Both the position numbers and the translations under genes were made by a program. Below, piece by piece: positions 44,874-56,536 of a DNA stretch of 64,000 nt. Source of the DNA: Agarivorans albus (GTDB taxonomy: Bacteria; Pseudomonadota; Gammaproteobacteria; Enterobacterales; Celerinatantimonadaceae); contig NZ_AP023032.1 in the NCBI RefSeq assembly GCF_019670105.1, forward strand, positions 2,164,972 to 2,228,971, read 5' to 3'. Numbering within the stretch: position 1 is the first letter of the stretch; the number at the start of each line of letters is the position of its first letter. The notes beneath the pieces were generated by a model, which saw nothing but the letters and a program-made list of their open reading frames with translations, did not search any database and had not been told where the DNA came from.

Positions 44874-45932
44874 ATGCAACAGCTCGAATATTTTAACGAA
44901 TCAATTTACCCATTTCCTCCTAAGCCTGTTCCACTTAATGCCGAGCAGCGCGCAGCGCACAAAGAACGCATTAAGCAATTGCTTATAGAGCAGGACGCGG
45001 TGTTGGTTGCTCATTATTATACAGACCCTGAGATCCAAGCTTTGGCTGAAGAAACTGGCGGTTGCGTTGCCGATTCTTTAGAGATGGCTCGCTTTGGTAA
45101 CAATCACCCAGCTAAAACATTGTTAGTGGCTGGCGTGCGCTTTATGGGCGAAACGGCCAAGATCCTAACACCAGAAAAAAAAGTCATTATGCCAACTCTA
45201 GAGGCGACTTGTTCACTGGATTTAGGCTGCCCAGAAAAAGAGTTTGCAGAGTTTTGTGATGCTCATCCAGATCATACTGTAGTGGTATACGCCAATACCT
45301 CTGCTGCTGTTAAGGCGCGTGCCGATTGGGTGGTTACCTCTAGCATTGCAGTAGAGGTGGTTGAGCACCTAGACGCCGAGGGGCATAAAATTATTTGGGC
45401 TCCGGATAAACACTTAGGTGGTTATGTTGCCAAACAAACAGGCGCTGATATGTTGTTGTGGCAGGGCGCTTGTATTGTGCATGATGAGTTCAAAGCAAAA
45501 GCCTTAAAGCAACTTAAGCAGCAATACCCTGATGCAGCAGTGTTGGTTCACCCAGAGTCACCAGAAAGCGTTGTAGATATTGCAGATGCTGTTGGTTCAA
45601 CCAGCCAGCTTATTGCCGCAGCCAAAGCGTTGCCAAACCAGAAGCTTATTGTTGCTACCGATAAGGGTATCTTCTATAAGATGCAGCAAGCTTGTCCAGA
45701 TAAAGAAATGATTGAAGCGCCAACGGGTGGTAATGGCGCCACTTGTCGCTCTTGTGCACATTGTCCATGGATGGCTATGAACGGCTTGAAGGCAATAGAA
45801 GAGGCGCTAATTGATGCTAGTGGCAAAGAAGTATTTGTTGATGAAGCCTTAATCGATAAGGCTTTAGTACCACTAAATCGAATGCTAGGTTTTGCCAAGA
45901 CTAACCAAATAAAGGTTAAGGGTAACGCCTAA
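44874..45932 (+). CDS. nadA: Quinolinate synthase
   Basis: About 352 residues. 4Fe-4S enzyme that condenses iminoaspartate with dihydroxyacetone phosphate to quinolinate in NAD synthesis. The three cluster cysteines are recognisable in [20 protein letters not shown] and the CRSCAHCPW segment. [31 protein letters not shown] is highly characteristic. I use the ATG at 44874; the longer frame from a GTG at 44835 would include a TATAAT (44838-44843) that looks like the promoter. The tRNA-Lys array directly upstream is the same arrangement as in E. coli. Confidence 0.95.
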   Translation: MQQLEYFNESIYPFPPKPVPLNAEQRAAHKERIKQLLIEQDAVLVAHYYTDPEIQALAEETGGCVADSLEMARFGNNHPAKTLLVAGVRFMGETAKILTPEKKVIMPTLEATCSLDLGCPEKEFAEFCDAHPDHTVVVYANTSAAVKARADWVVTSSIAVEVVEHLDAEGHKIIWAPDKHLGGYVAKQTGADMLLWQGACIVHDEFKAKALKQLKQQYPDAAVLVHPESPESVVDIADAVGSTSQLIAAAKALPNQKLIVATDKGIFYKMQQACPDKEMIEAPTGGNGATCRSCAHCPWMAMNGLKAIEEALIDASGKEVFVDEALIDKALVPLNRMLGFAKTNQIKVKGNA

Positions 45933-45943
45933 GAGCTTCTCTC

Positions 45944-45979
45944 CAAAAAAAAGCCTGCACAAGTTGCAGGCTTTTTTTG
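45944..45979 (+). terminator. Terminator after nadA
   Basis: A-run plus GCCTGCA (45953 on) pairs with TGCAGGC over a short CAAGT loop and is followed by seven T. It starts 12 bp after the nadA stop. Confidence 0.92.
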
Positions 45980-46017
45980 TATCTAAACTTTGCGCACAAA
46001 AAGCAGTATTAATGTTT

Positions 46018-46044
46018 TTGTCATCAATAAAGATTTGCTATACT
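46018..46044 (+). promoter_or_regulatory. guaC promoter
   Basis: TTGTCA (46018-46023) and TATACT (46039-46044) are 15 bp apart, and TG at 46036-46037 makes an extended -10 (TGCTATACT). The guaC ATG is 37 bp downstream of the -10. Confidence 0.6.
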
Positions 46045-46081
46045 TTTTGGGTTTTGTGCCTAATAACTAGCAGAGAAGTAG

Positions 46082-47131
46082 ATGAGAGTTGAAACAGATA
46101 TAAAGCTGGGTTTTAAAGACGTTTTAATCAAACCCAAGCGCTCTACCTTGAAGAGCCGTTCTCAGGTTGTACTAGATCGGAAGTTTACCTTTAAACATAC
46201 TGGTAGTCAATGGGAAGGTGTGCCTGTAATTGCTGCCAATATGGATACAGTTGGGACATTTGGTTTAGCAAAAGCATTGGCCGAGCACCGAATGATGACA
46301 GCAGTTCATAAACACTACACTATCGAACAGTGGTCGCAGTTTTTAGCCAGCATGTCAGCCGATAAAATTAAGTATCTGATGGTAAGCTGTGGTACTTCAG
46401 ACGCAGATTTTGAAAAAACTAAGCAGATTTTGGCGCTGAATAGTAACTTACAATTTATTTGTGTAGATGTTGCTAATGGTTACTCAGAGCACTTTGTTGG
46501 TTATGTGCGTAAAATGCGCGAAACTTTTTCTGATAAAGTTATCGTGGCTGGTAACGTAGTTACCGGTGAAATGGTTGAAGAACTTATTCTAAGTGGTGCG
46601 GACATTGTAAAAGTAGGTATCGGTCCTGGCAGTGTTTGTACAACGCGCGTTAAAACTGGAGTAGGTTACCCACAACTATCAGCTATTATCGAATGTGCAG
46701 ACGCCGCACATGGCCTTGGTGGTCAAATTGTCGGTGATGGCGGTTGTACGCAGGCTGGTGATGTAGCTAAAGCATTTGGCGGTGGAGCTGACTTTGTTAT
46801 GCTTGGCGGCATGTTAGCAGCGCACGAAGAAAATGGTGGCGAAGTTGTAGAAGAAAATGGCAATAAGTTCATGAAATTCTATGGAATGAGCTCACAAACA
46901 GCTATGGACAAACACACTGGTGGTGTAGCCGAATATCGTGCATCTGAAGGCAAAACGGTGCTGCTACCTTATAAAGGCAGTGTACAACTTACCGTTCAGG
47001 ATATTCTTGGTGGTGTTCGTTCTGCATGTACTTACGTGGGCGCGTCTGAGCTTAAAGAGCTGACTAAACGAACCACTTTCATCCGTGTGCAAGAGCAAGA
47101 GAACCAAGTGTTTGGCATTACTAAAGTGTAA
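46082..47131 (+). CDS. guaC: GMP reductase
   Basis: 349 residues. NADPH-dependent conversion of GMP to IMP and ammonia in purine salvage. TIM barrel related to IMP dehydrogenase but without CBS domains. [15 protein letters not shown], catalytic loop [20 protein letters not shown] (Cys), [25 protein letters not shown] and [13 protein letters not shown]. Length and pattern fit GuaC rather than GuaB. Own promoter and terminator, so a single-gene unit. Confidence 0.96.
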   Translation: MRVETDIKLGFKDVLIKPKRSTLKSRSQVVLDRKFTFKHTGSQWEGVPVIAANMDTVGTFGLAKALAEHRMMTAVHKHYTIEQWSQFLASMSADKIKYLMVSCGTSDADFEKTKQILALNSNLQFICVDVANGYSEHFVGYVRKMRETFSDKVIVAGNVVTGEMVEELILSGADIVKVGIGPGSVCTTRVKTGVGYPQLSAIIECADAAHGLGGQIVGDGGCTQAGDVAKAFGGGADFVMLGGMLAAHEENGGEVVEENGNKFMKFYGMSSQTAMDKHTGGVAEYRASEGKTVLLPYKGSVQLTVQDILGGVRSACTYVGASELKELTKRTTFIRVQEQENQVFGITKV

Positions 47132-47151
47132 TTCTTAAACGGTTTGAAACT

Positions 47152-47186
47152 AAAAGCCCTAGGTGTAATGCCTAGGGCTTTTTTGT
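47152..47186. terminator. Terminator between guaC and yeaD
   Basis: AAAAGCCCTAGG (47152-47163) pairs perfectly with CCTAGGGCTTTT (47171-47182) over a 7-nt loop and continues TT. The A-rich left side makes it usable from both convergent genes. Confidence 0.92.
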
Positions 47187-48034
47187 TAAGAAATAATCTG
47201 TTGTAAGCAGTGAGATTGCTTAGGCGCTAAACAGACTGGGGATTGAGTGATAGCCGTTTCAACACAGATAAACTGGCGATAGTCGCTAACATCATCTATT
47301 TGGTTAGCTAATTGCTCACCTGGATTCCAAACAACTACGCTGTCATTACCGCTGTGATGAATGGTTAATGAACGCTCACCATTACTGATTAAATTGCTAT
47401 CTGCTGACTGCAAATAAATACGATCCGTCTCTTCACTAAGTTTAAAACCAGCTGATTCAACTGCAACTTTTTGGGTTAAGGCATCAAAATATTGGGCGCC
47501 AAGTGATCCGATGTGTAGTTTTTTTACATCTGTAATGAAATAACTGTGCAAGGCCCCTGTGAACTCAAAATTATCGTCACTGTTGTTCTCGGTGATTAAG
47601 TCTAAACAAAGATTATCTGTAAAGGTAAACAAGCAAGTTAATGCAATGCCTGGAGTAGCGCTTTGATTTAGGCTCAAACGAATTGAGCAGCTATCCTCGC
47701 TGGTATTGGTTTCATCTAAAGACCAAAGGCTTGTTCTAGCAAAGCCGTGTTTCGGAAGGCTGTCATCACCTAGGTTGCCAAAGCGTGGCCAACAGATAGG
47801 GACTCCGCCTCTAATGGCTTTCCCTTTGGTAAACAGACTATCATCGCTTAACCAAAGGGTTTCTTCACCTGGGTTAGGGCGGTAAGAAACTAGGTGAGCC
47901 CCTTGCTGGGCGATGAGTGCTTTCGCTTTGGGGTGATCAATCCAATAAAATACCATGCCTTCGGCATTGCTTACTTCAAACACCGCGTTATCTATTTGCT
48001 TAACAACTTTTAGTTTAAGCTTTTCTAAGATCAT
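47186..48034 (-). CDS. yeaD: D-hexose-6-phosphate mutarotase (YeaD family)
   Basis: 282 residues, galactose-mutarotase-like beta-sandwich that interconverts anomers of hexose 6-phosphates. Motifs: AQQGAHLVSYRP, ETLWLSDDSLFTKGKAIRGGVPICWPRFG, LPKHGFARTSLW (His) and FTGALHSYFITDV (second His), with a late candidate catalytic Glu in FICVETAI. It lies 65 bp downstream of gapA, the same pair as in E. coli, but a terminator between them limits read-through. Confidence 0.92.
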   Translation of the reverse strand: MILEKLKLKVVKQIDNAVFEVSNAEGMVFYWIDHPKAKALIAQQGAHLVSYRPNPGEETLWLSDDSLFTKGKAIRGGVPICWPRFGNLGDDSLPKHGFARTSLWSLDETNTSEDSCSIRLSLNQSATPGIALTCLFTFTDNLCLDLITENNSDDNFEFTGALHSYFITDVKKLHIGSLGAQYFDALTQKVAVESAGFKLSEETDRIYLQSADSNLISNGERSLTIHHSGNDSVVVWNPGEQLANQIDDVSDYRQFICVETAITQSPVCLAPKQSHCLQQIIS

Positions 48035-48046
48035 GATTTTTACCTA

Positions 48047-48072
48047 TAAAAAAAGCGACCCTAAGGTCGCTT
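48047..48072 (-). terminator. Terminator of gapA
   Basis: On the minus strand GCGACC-TTAG-GGTCGC (48070 down to 48055) is followed by seven T. It lies between gapA and yeaD. Confidence 0.85.
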
Positions 48073-48099
48073 TATTATTCTAGCTAGAAGCTACATATC

Positions 48100-49411
<1,312 letters not shown>

Positions 49412-51610
49412 ATGTCAGATCAAATCATTGAACAGTTGGTAAAGCTTCGCGGCATTGAAACCAGCTACGTAGATGCTTGGGGAAATCCGGCGCAAGTCGT
49501 ACCTGAAAGCAAATCGAAACTGCTAAGAGCGTTAGGTTACCCTGTAGACGATGCAGAGCAACTAGCACAGCGCTATGAAGAAGATGTACTAAATTACTGG
49601 CAAAAAGTTATGCCAGTAGTAAAGGTAGTACGTGTCGCTTCTGAATATCCATTAGAGATCCGTGTTCCTATCGAGTTAGCTAATAAAGCATTCACTTGGA
49701 AGTTGAAAACAGAGCAGGGTGAAGAATTCAAAGGGCAGATTACGCCTGTAGATGGTGAGTTAATCGAAGCTCACGCTATTAATGATGTTGAGTACCAAGC
49801 TTACATCGTTAACTTAAGCCTAGAGTTACCTATTGGTTACCACACTTTAAGCATTTCGGTTAAAGGCGGCCGTAAAGTTTTAGCTGAAACGCGTTACATC
49901 GTTGCACCTAAAGCTGCTTACATTCAGCCACAAATTGCTAACGGCAAAAAAGTATGGGGCCCAAGTGTACAGCTTTACTGCCTACGTACAGAGACTAACT
50001 GGGGTATCGGCGACTTCTCAGACTTACAGGTTTTAGTTAAAAACATTGCCGAGCGCGGTGGCGATTTTGTTGGTCTAAATCCGATTCACTCGCTATACCC
50101 AGCGAATCCAGAAGCAGCTAGCCCATATAGTCCTTCTTCACGTCGTTGGTTAAACGTAGTTTATATCGACGTTGAAGCTATCAACGAATTTGCTGAGTCT
50201 GATGCTGCAGCCTTGGTTGCTAGCGCTGCTTTCCAAAACCGTTTGGAGCAATTACGCAGCAGCGAGTGGGTAGACTACACCGGCGTAACTGAAGCAAAAC
50301 TTGAAGCTCTTAAACTGGTATTCAAGCAGTTCCAAACTATTCAGAAAGGTCGCACTAAGCGCGCGAACGCTTTCCGTACATTTATTAAAGAAGGCGGCGA
50401 AAGCTTACAAGCTCAAGCTACTTACGATGCACTACAAGCTCACTTGTACGATAGCATTGGTAACGCCTGGGGCTGGCCAGCATGGCCTGACGAGTACAAA
50501 GAGTACCACCTACCAGCGGTTGCTGAATGGGTAAAAACTAACCAAGAAGCTGTAGATTTCTACTTATGGTTGCAGTGGATTGCCGACGAGCAATTAGCAG
50601 CAGTAGATGCAGTGGCTAAAGAATCGGGTATGGCTATGGGCCTTTACCGAGATTTAGCTGTAGGTGTAAGTGAAGGTAGTGTTGAAATTTGGGCAAACGG
50701 CGATTTGTATTCTCTAGATGCAAGTGTTGGCGCTCCACCAGATATTCTTGGCCCACTTGGTCAAAAATGGGGCTTGCCTCCAATGGACCCTGCAGTGCTA
50801 GAAGAACAGCAATACCAGCCAATGGTTGACTTATTCCGTTCTAACATGCGCTCATGTGGTTCTTTACGTATCGATCACGCAATGGCTCTATTGCGCTTAT
50901 GGCTAGTTCCTGTTGAAGATTCAGCGGATAAAGGTGCTTACCTTTACTACCCAATTCAAGATTTGCTAGGAATTTTGGCACTTGAAAGTCACCGTAACCA
51001 GTGTTTAATCATTGGTGAAGACTTAGGTACTGTTCCAGACGGCATCTTCGAAGTTCTCCAAGAAAACGGTGTTCACTCTTACCGTATTTTCTTCTTCGAG
51101 CAAGCTGAAGATGGTGGCTTTATCTCTCCTGCGCATTACCCAGAGCAGGCAATGTCTGCGGTAACCACTCACGATATGCCAACCCTACGCGGTTTTTGGC
51201 ATTGTGATGATCTAGCGCTAGGTCGTGAGCTAGGCATTTATCCAGACGAAGAAGTGCTACAAAGCCTTTACCAAGATCGTCATGAGAACAAACAAAAGCT
51301 GTTAGATACCTTGCACGGTCACCAAAGTATTCCAGATTACATCTCTCGTGATGTTAACTGGGTAGGCATGGATAAAGGCCTTAACTACGGTATCCAAGTA
51401 CACATGGCAAAAGGTAGCTGTAACTTGTTATCTGTTCAGTTAGAAGACTGGATGGAAATGGATAAGCCAGTTAATGTACCTGGTACTTCAAGCGAATATC
51501 CAAACTGGCGTCGTAAGTTAACTTGGAACCTAAGTGACTTGTTTAACAACCACGATGTACAGCACTTAATGTATTCATTAACAGACGCTCGTAACAAAGC
51601 TAGCAAGTAA
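49412..51610 (+). CDS. malQ: 4-alpha-glucanotransferase (amylomaltase)
   Basis: 732 residues, GH77 family with the N-terminal extension of the E. coli-type enzyme. Transfers maltodextrin segments between chains and releases glucose. Catalytic regions: SLRIDHAMALLRLW (nucleophile Asp), IGEDLGTVP (acid/base Glu) and TTHDMPTLRGFW (transition-state Asp). VGAPPDILGPLGQKWGLPP is the usual GH77 loop. First gene of malQ-glgB-glgX, but a strong terminator separates it from glgB, so glgB-glgX likely has its own promoter. Confidence 0.96.
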   Translation: MSDQIIEQLVKLRGIETSYVDAWGNPAQVVPESKSKLLRALGYPVDDAEQLAQRYEEDVLNYWQKVMPVVKVVRVASEYPLEIRVPIELANKAFTWKLKTEQGEEFKGQITPVDGELIEAHAINDVEYQAYIVNLSLELPIGYHTLSISVKGGRKVLAETRYIVAPKAAYIQPQIANGKKVWGPSVQLYCLRTETNWGIGDFSDLQVLVKNIAERGGDFVGLNPIHSLYPANPEAASPYSPSSRRWLNVVYIDVEAINEFAESDAAALVASAAFQNRLEQLRSSEWVDYTGVTEAKLEALKLVFKQFQTIQKGRTKRANAFRTFIKEGGESLQAQATYDALQAHLYDSIGNAWGWPAWPDEYKEYHLPAVAEWVKTNQEAVDFYLWLQWIADEQLAAVDAVAKESGMAMGLYRDLAVGVSEGSVEIWANGDLYSLDASVGAPPDILGPLGQKWGLPPMDPAVLEEQQYQPMVDLFRSNMRSCGSLRIDHAMALLRLWLVPVEDSADKGAYLYYPIQDLLGILALESHRNQCLIIGEDLGTVPDGIFEVLQENGVHSYRIFFFEQAEDGGFISPAHYPEQAMSAVTTHDMPTLRGFWHCDDLALGRELGIYPDEEVLQSLYQDRHENKQKLLDTLHGHQSIPDYISRDVNWVGMDKGLNYGIQVHMAKGSCNLLSVQLEDWMEMDKPVNVPGTSSEYPNWRRKLTWNLSDLFNNHDVQHLMYSLTDARNKASK

Positions 51611-51629
51611 ATTTGATGCATTTATAAAC

Positions 51630-51656
51630 AAGCGCTCTTCGGAGCGCTTTTTTTTG
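51630..51656 (+). terminator. Terminator after malQ
   Basis: AAGCGCTC (51630-51637), TTCG tetraloop, GAGCGCTT (51642-51649), then a T run. It starts 20 bp after the malQ stop. Confidence 0.93.
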
Positions 51657-51779
51657 CCTATGAAAATGTTTTCTATCTCACTTTACTACTGATTAATTGA
51701 GAAAAGCTCGAAGAGTTGCGCTAACCTAAGCATTAATGACCAAATCCCCTTATTCTCAGGACGTTAAGGTAAGTACATA

Positions 51780-53990
51780 ATGAAACAATCTTTGTCTTCT
51801 CAGGTTTCTAAATTAGTTCAACAATTGTCCAGCGTGCGTTTAAGTGAGCCATTTAATGCTCTGGGTTTAAACGCAAAAGCCAAAGGTAAAGGCTTGGTGT
51901 TAAGGGCTTGGCAACCTGATGCAAAAGCGATAACTGTGATGTCGCTAAATGGCGAAGTTTTGGGAACTATGGGCCAGTTATCTCCTCAAGGCCTTTTCGA
52001 ATTAGAGTTTGATGCTGAAGAACTCTTTGCTTACCAGTTAGAAGTTGAATATGCCGACAGCAAACTAACAGTAGTAGACCCGTATCAATTTACCGACCTA
52101 GCTTATGATGGCTTAGCCACAATGACTCACGCGCCGCAAAACCTTTACCAGGTGTTAGGCGCACAAGTTAAAACCATTGAAGTGGACGGCGTTCAAGTAA
52201 AGGGTGTTCGTTTTGGTGTGTATGCGCCTAGTGCATCAAGTGTGAGTTTAATCGGTGATTTTAACCATTGGGATGGTCGCCGCCTGCCTATGCAGCGTTC
52301 ACTAGATGGGCATTGGGTGCTGTTTGTTCCAGGATTAGATTCTGGCACCAAGTACAAGTACGAATTAAAAGATCGTCATGGCCACTCGCTGCCACATAAA
52401 ACTGATCCTGTAGGTTTTAGCTCTGAGCAGTACCCGTCATTTGCCTCTGTGGTTTGGGACCATGACCAATATCAGTGGAATGACGATGAGTGGATACGCT
52501 CTCAAAATAACGATAAGCGACACCAACCAATGAGCATATATGAAGTGCATCTTGGTTCTTGGCGTCGCAAAGTTGAGGCCACCGGCAACAATTATTTGAG
52601 CTATCGTGAACTAGCTGTTGAGTTGGTCCAGTATGTCAAAGAGATGGGTTACACTCACATTGAAGTATTGCCTATTTCTGAGTTCCCATTCGATGGTTCT
52701 TGGGGTTACCAGCCTATCGGTTTGTTCGCTCCAACAAGCAGATTTGGCAACCCAGATGACTTTAAATTCTTAGTCGACCAATGCCACCAAAATGGTATTG
52801 GCGTTATTGTTGATTGGGTTCCTGCGCACTTCCCAAGTGATTCTCACGGCTTAGCCCAATTTGATGGCACGCATTTATACGAATATGAAGACCCACGCCG
52901 TGGGTGGCACAACGATTGGAATTCATACATCTATGACTTTGGCCGCGATACCGTACGCCAATTCTTGGTTGCCAGTGCTCTAATCTGGTTAGATAAATTC
53001 CATGTAGATGGTTTACGAGTAGATGCAGTAGCATCGATGCTTTACTGGGATTACTCACGAGAAGAAGGTGAGTGGGTACCAAACGTAGATGGCGGAAATC
53101 ATAACTACGAAGCTATTAGCTTACTTAAATGGTTCAACGAAGAAGTTTATCGCCAGTACCCACATGCTATGACCATCGCAGAAGAATCAACGGCATTTGC
53201 GGGTGTTTCTCGCCCTACATTTACCGGCGGCTTAGGCTTTGGATTTAAATGGAATATGGGTTGGATGCATGACTCTTTAACTTATATGCAAAAAGATCCT
53301 GCATTCAGAAAGTATCACCACAACGAAATTACCTTCGCCATGGTTTATAACTATGACGAGAACTTTGTATTGCCTATTTCACACGATGAAGTTGTTCACG
53401 GTAAGGGCTCATTGCTAGGGAAAATGCCGGGTGATGAATGGCAACAGGCCGCCAACCTGCGAGCTTATACCGCATTTATGTACGCGCATCCGGGTAAAAA
53501 GCTAAACTTTATGGGTAACGAGATTGCACAAGCTAGCGAGTGGAATCACGATTCAAGCCTTGAGTGGAATGTACTGGAATACCCTAAACACAAAGGGCAG
53601 CAAGAGTTAGTTAAACAGCTAAACAAAGTGTATCGCGAGCACCCAGCGATGTTTGAAGGTGATTATGACTCTCAAGGTTTTGAGTGGATTGATCACGACG
53701 ACTGGGAAAAAAGTGTGTTGGTATTCCAGCGTAATGCCTTAAATAGTCAACAAAAAGTAATTGTAGTGAGTAACTTTACCCCGGTTCCTCGTGATAACTA
53801 CCGTTTGGCTGTGCCAGAGCAAGGCCGCTACCGCATCATTTTGAACTCAGATTCAGAAATGTACTGGGGCGGCAACTATGATGCAGGAATTGAATTCCAA
53901 TCTGAATCCGTTGCTAGCCATGGACGCGAAAATTCTGTGATTTTAAACTTGCCACCGCTATCAACATTGTATTTAATCAAAGTAGATTAA
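51780..53990 (+). CDS. glgB: 1,4-alpha-glucan branching enzyme
   Basis: 736 residues. Forms alpha-1,6 branches in glycogen. Two N-terminal beta-sandwich (CBM48-type) regions, the second with GVRFGVYAPSASSVSLIGDFNHWDGR, then the GH13 barrel: YEVHLGSWRR, VLPISEFPFDGSWGYQP, GLRVDAVASMLYWDYSREEGEW (nucleophile Asp), TIAEES (acid/base Glu) and LPISHDEVVHGKGSLLGKMPGD (Asp), and a C-terminal beta domain. The extra N-terminal module (~residues 1-110) is the long form seen in E. coli. Confidence 0.96.
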   Translation: MKQSLSSQVSKLVQQLSSVRLSEPFNALGLNAKAKGKGLVLRAWQPDAKAITVMSLNGEVLGTMGQLSPQGLFELEFDAEELFAYQLEVEYADSKLTVVDPYQFTDLAYDGLATMTHAPQNLYQVLGAQVKTIEVDGVQVKGVRFGVYAPSASSVSLIGDFNHWDGRRLPMQRSLDGHWVLFVPGLDSGTKYKYELKDRHGHSLPHKTDPVGFSSEQYPSFASVVWDHDQYQWNDDEWIRSQNNDKRHQPMSIYEVHLGSWRRKVEATGNNYLSYRELAVELVQYVKEMGYTHIEVLPISEFPFDGSWGYQPIGLFAPTSRFGNPDDFKFLVDQCHQNGIGVIVDWVPAHFPSDSHGLAQFDGTHLYEYEDPRRGWHNDWNSYIYDFGRDTVRQFLVASALIWLDKFHVDGLRVDAVASMLYWDYSREEGEWVPNVDGGNHNYEAISLLKWFNEEVYRQYPHAMTIAEESTAFAGVSRPTFTGGLGFGFKWNMGWMHDSLTYMQKDPAFRKYHHNEITFAMVYNYDENFVLPISHDEVVHGKGSLLGKMPGDEWQQAANLRAYTAFMYAHPGKKLNFMGNEIAQASEWNHDSSLEWNVLEYPKHKGQQELVKQLNKVYREHPAMFEGDYDSQGFEWIDHDDWEKSVLVFQRNALNSQQKVIVVSNFTPVPRDNYRLAVPEQGRYRIILNSDSEMYWGGNYDAGIEFQSESVASHGRENSVILNLPPLSTLYLIKVD

Positions 53991-54002
53991 ATACATTGTT
54001 TA

Positions 54003-54028
54003 TACCCCCTTGCTGGAGCGAGGGGGTA
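54003..54028 (+). other. Hairpin in the glgB-glgX gap
   Basis: TACCCCCT (54003-54010) pairs perfectly with AGGGGGTA (54021-54028) over a 10-nt loop. It begins 12 bases after the glgB stop and ends just before the glgX ribosome site (AAGG at 54031-54034). There is no T tract. It may adjust the glgX:glgB ratio by RNA processing or partial termination. Confidence 0.5.
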
Positions 54029-54039
54029 ATAAGGTTTGC

Positions 54040-56139
54040 ATGTCTACAAGAAGTCAATTAAAGCCTTTGCCTTTTAGCCTGAGTCATTTTCAGGTTTCCC
54101 CTGGAAGGGATTATCCTCTCGGCGCCACTCTCGACGAAAATGGTTGTAATTTTGCCATTCATGCCGGCGATGCGAAGCATATTGAGCTGTGCTTATTCGA
54201 CGAACATGAAAATGAAGTTGCGCGCCTAGTCTTACCTGGTAAGCAAGGCGGTATCCGTTTTGGTTATGTGAAAGGTATCAAGGCAAATCAATATTACGGT
54301 TATCGTGTTTTTGGTGCTTATCAACCCGAGCACGGCAATTGGTTCGATCCTAGAAAACTCATTTTAGACCCTTACGCAAAGGCCATCTCTCGTCCACTAA
54401 TATGGGATAGCAAAGCCTACCAAGAAGATAATGCAGACTTAATACCTAAGTGTATTGTTTGTGATGATCACTTTGATTGGCAAGGTGTGACTAAACCTAA
54501 TGTAGACCGCCAAGATATGGTGTTATACGAAACTCATGTTCGAGGGTTTAGTAAGTTAAATACCCAAGTCACCGAGCAACACCGAGGTAGCTATTTAGGT
54601 GTATCTGATAGCGCTAGTATTAAGCACCTAAAAGATTTAGGTATTACCTCTGTTCAGTTGTTACCTACAGCTGCGTTTATGTCTGAGCCTAGATTAAAAG
54701 GCTTAGGGTTAAGTAACTATTGGGGGTATAACCCAATATTATTTATGGCGCCAGAGCCACGTTATGCTAAATCAAATGCCTTAATTGAGTTCAAAACCAT
54801 GGTGCGCGAGCTGCACAGAAATGGGATTGAGGTGATTTTGGACGTGGTGTTTAACCACACTGCAGAGTCTGGTGATGATGGTCCAACCTTGTGTTACAGA
54901 GGTTTAGATAACAAACACTATTACCTGTTTGAACGGATTGGAGATAGCCCAGACTATAGCCATTACGCCAACAATACCGGATGTGGTAACAGCGTTAGTT
55001 TAGATCACCCGGTTAGTTTGAGGCTAGTGCTTGATAGTTTGCGCTATTGGGTTGAAGAGATGCAGGTAGACGGCTTTCGTTTCGACTTAGCTGTTAGCCT
55101 GGGCCGCGAGAATAACCATTACACCAGTCAAGCTGCATTTTTTAAGGCGGTGGCTCAAGATCCTATTTTGTCTCAAGCGAAGATGATCGCAGAACCTTGG
55201 GACATCGGCCCTAATGGTTATCAATTAGGTCACTTCCCAGAACGCTGGATGGAGTGTAATGATCGATTTAGAGATACCAGCCGCGGTTTCTGGAAAGGTG
55301 AGCATGGCTTATTGGGCGAGATGGCGACTCGTATTATGGGGTCGCGTGATCTGTTTTTAGCCAGCCGCAGAAGTATTCATACTAGCGTTAACTATATTTG
55401 TTATCACGATGGTTTCACTTTAGAAGATTTAGTTAGCTACGAACAACGTCATAACCATGCAAATGGTGAAGAGAATCGCGATGGTCACGGCCATAATATT
55501 TCTGCCAACTATGGTGAAGAAGGGCGAACTAAAGACAAAAAGGTTTTAGCTTTACGTCGTAAACAAAAGCGCAATTTACTCGCAACGTTAATGTTATCTC
55601 AAGGTGTACCGCATTTCCTTGGTGGTGATGAACTTAGCCGAACTCAGCAAGGCAATAACAATGCCTATTGTCAAAACAATGAAATAAGCTGGTTTGACTG
55701 GAATTTGGACCGTGATCAACAACAGTTCCTAATCTTTTGTCAGCAACTGATGGCACTGCGCAAACGTTCTCGTGTTTTTCATTATTTGCAGCTGGAAAAT
55801 GACAGTTACGAGAAATGTCATTCACAATTACATGGAGTGCGGTGGTATCGTCACGATGGTGAGAACATGCACCAAGAAGACTGGCATCAATCGCACGGTT
55901 GGGCCGTGGCAGTTGAAGTAAGAAACCTGCGAGAATCAAAAGAGCGTTGGTTATGGATTATTAACGCTAGCTCTCATGAAATTGACTTTGTTATCCCAAC
56001 TGCCGAGGGTAAATCAATTTGGTGTCAACAAATGGATACCGCAAATGAGCAAGCCATATTCGAAAAGAAACTTCGCGGCGTAAGTAGTGTCAAACTTAAA
56101 GCAAAATCAATGTTATTGTTGGAACAAGTAAAATCGTGA
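54040..56139 (+). CDS. glgX: Glycogen debranching enzyme GlgX
   Basis: About 699 residues, GH13 isoamylase-type; cleaves alpha-1,6 branches of phosphorylase-trimmed glycogen. Opening [25 protein letters not shown] is the CBM48 region. Catalytic barrel: [36 protein letters not shown] (nucleophile Asp), [15 protein letters not shown] (Glu), [18 protein letters not shown] (Asp) and [20 protein letters not shown]. The ATG at 54040 has AAGG five bases upstream; an ATG 30 bases earlier falls in the hairpin loop region. The msrB start overlaps its stop (GTGA). Confidence 0.95.
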   Translation: MSTRSQLKPLPFSLSHFQVSPGRDYPLGATLDENGCNFAIHAGDAKHIELCLFDEHENEVARLVLPGKQGGIRFGYVKGIKANQYYGYRVFGAYQPEHGNWFDPRKLILDPYAKAISRPLIWDSKAYQEDNADLIPKCIVCDDHFDWQGVTKPNVDRQDMVLYETHVRGFSKLNTQVTEQHRGSYLGVSDSASIKHLKDLGITSVQLLPTAAFMSEPRLKGLGLSNYWGYNPILFMAPEPRYAKSNALIEFKTMVRELHRNGIEVILDVVFNHTAESGDDGPTLCYRGLDNKHYYLFERIGDSPDYSHYANNTGCGNSVSLDHPVSLRLVLDSLRYWVEEMQVDGFRFDLAVSLGRENNHYTSQAAFFKAVAQDPILSQAKMIAEPWDIGPNGYQLGHFPERWMECNDRFRDTSRGFWKGEHGLLGEMATRIMGSRDLFLASRRSIHTSVNYICYHDGFTLEDLVSYEQRHNHANGEENRDGHGHNISANYGEEGRTKDKKVLALRRKQKRNLLATLMLSQGVPHFLGGDELSRTQQGNNNAYCQNNEISWFDWNLDRDQQQFLIFCQQLMALRKRSRVFHYLQLENDSYEKCHSQLHGVRWYRHDGENMHQEDWHQSHGWAVAVEVRNLRESKERWLWIINASSHEIDFVIPTAEGKSIWCQQMDTANEQAIFEKKLRGVSSVKLKAKSMLLLEQVKS

Positions 56140-56528
56140 GTAAGATCGTAAAAGACGAGCAAGAATGGCATGCCTTATTAGGTGAAATGGCTTACCAAGT
56201 AACTCGAAAGGGAGCCACAGAGCGTCCATTTTCAGGGACTTTGCTACACAATAAACAACAAGGTGTTTATCATTGTATTTGCTGCAATCAGGCACTATTT
56301 AACTCTGAATCAAAGTTTGATTCAGGTTGTGGCTGGCCGAGTTTTGATAAGATTGCAGAGAGCAGGGTAGTTACGTTTGTAAGAGACCAAAGTCATAACA
56401 TGGAGCGGATCGAAGTACGCTGTAGCCAGTGTGATGCGCATTTGGGCCATGTATTTAACGATGGCCCTACCGAGACAGGAGAGCGCTACTGTATTAACTC
56501 AGTCGCTCTTGACTTTACTGCTGAGTAA
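56136..56528 (+). CDS. msrB: Peptide-methionine (R)-S-oxide reductase
   Basis: 130 residues. Repairs methionine-R-sulfoxide in proteins. Two zinc CxxC pairs (CICC and CSQC), [10 protein letters not shown], and the catalytic Cys in [11 protein letters not shown]. Starts at GTG overlapping the glgX stop by four bases, so it is translated from the glycogen transcript, although msrB genes usually neighbour gapA. Confidence 0.95.
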   Translation: MSKIVKDEQEWHALLGEMAYQVTRKGATERPFSGTLLHNKQQGVYHCICCNQALFNSESKFDSGCGWPSFDKIAESRVVTFVRDQSHNMERIEVRCSQCDAHLGHVFNDGPTETGERYCINSVALDFTAE

Positions 56529-56536
56529 ATCCCCCA

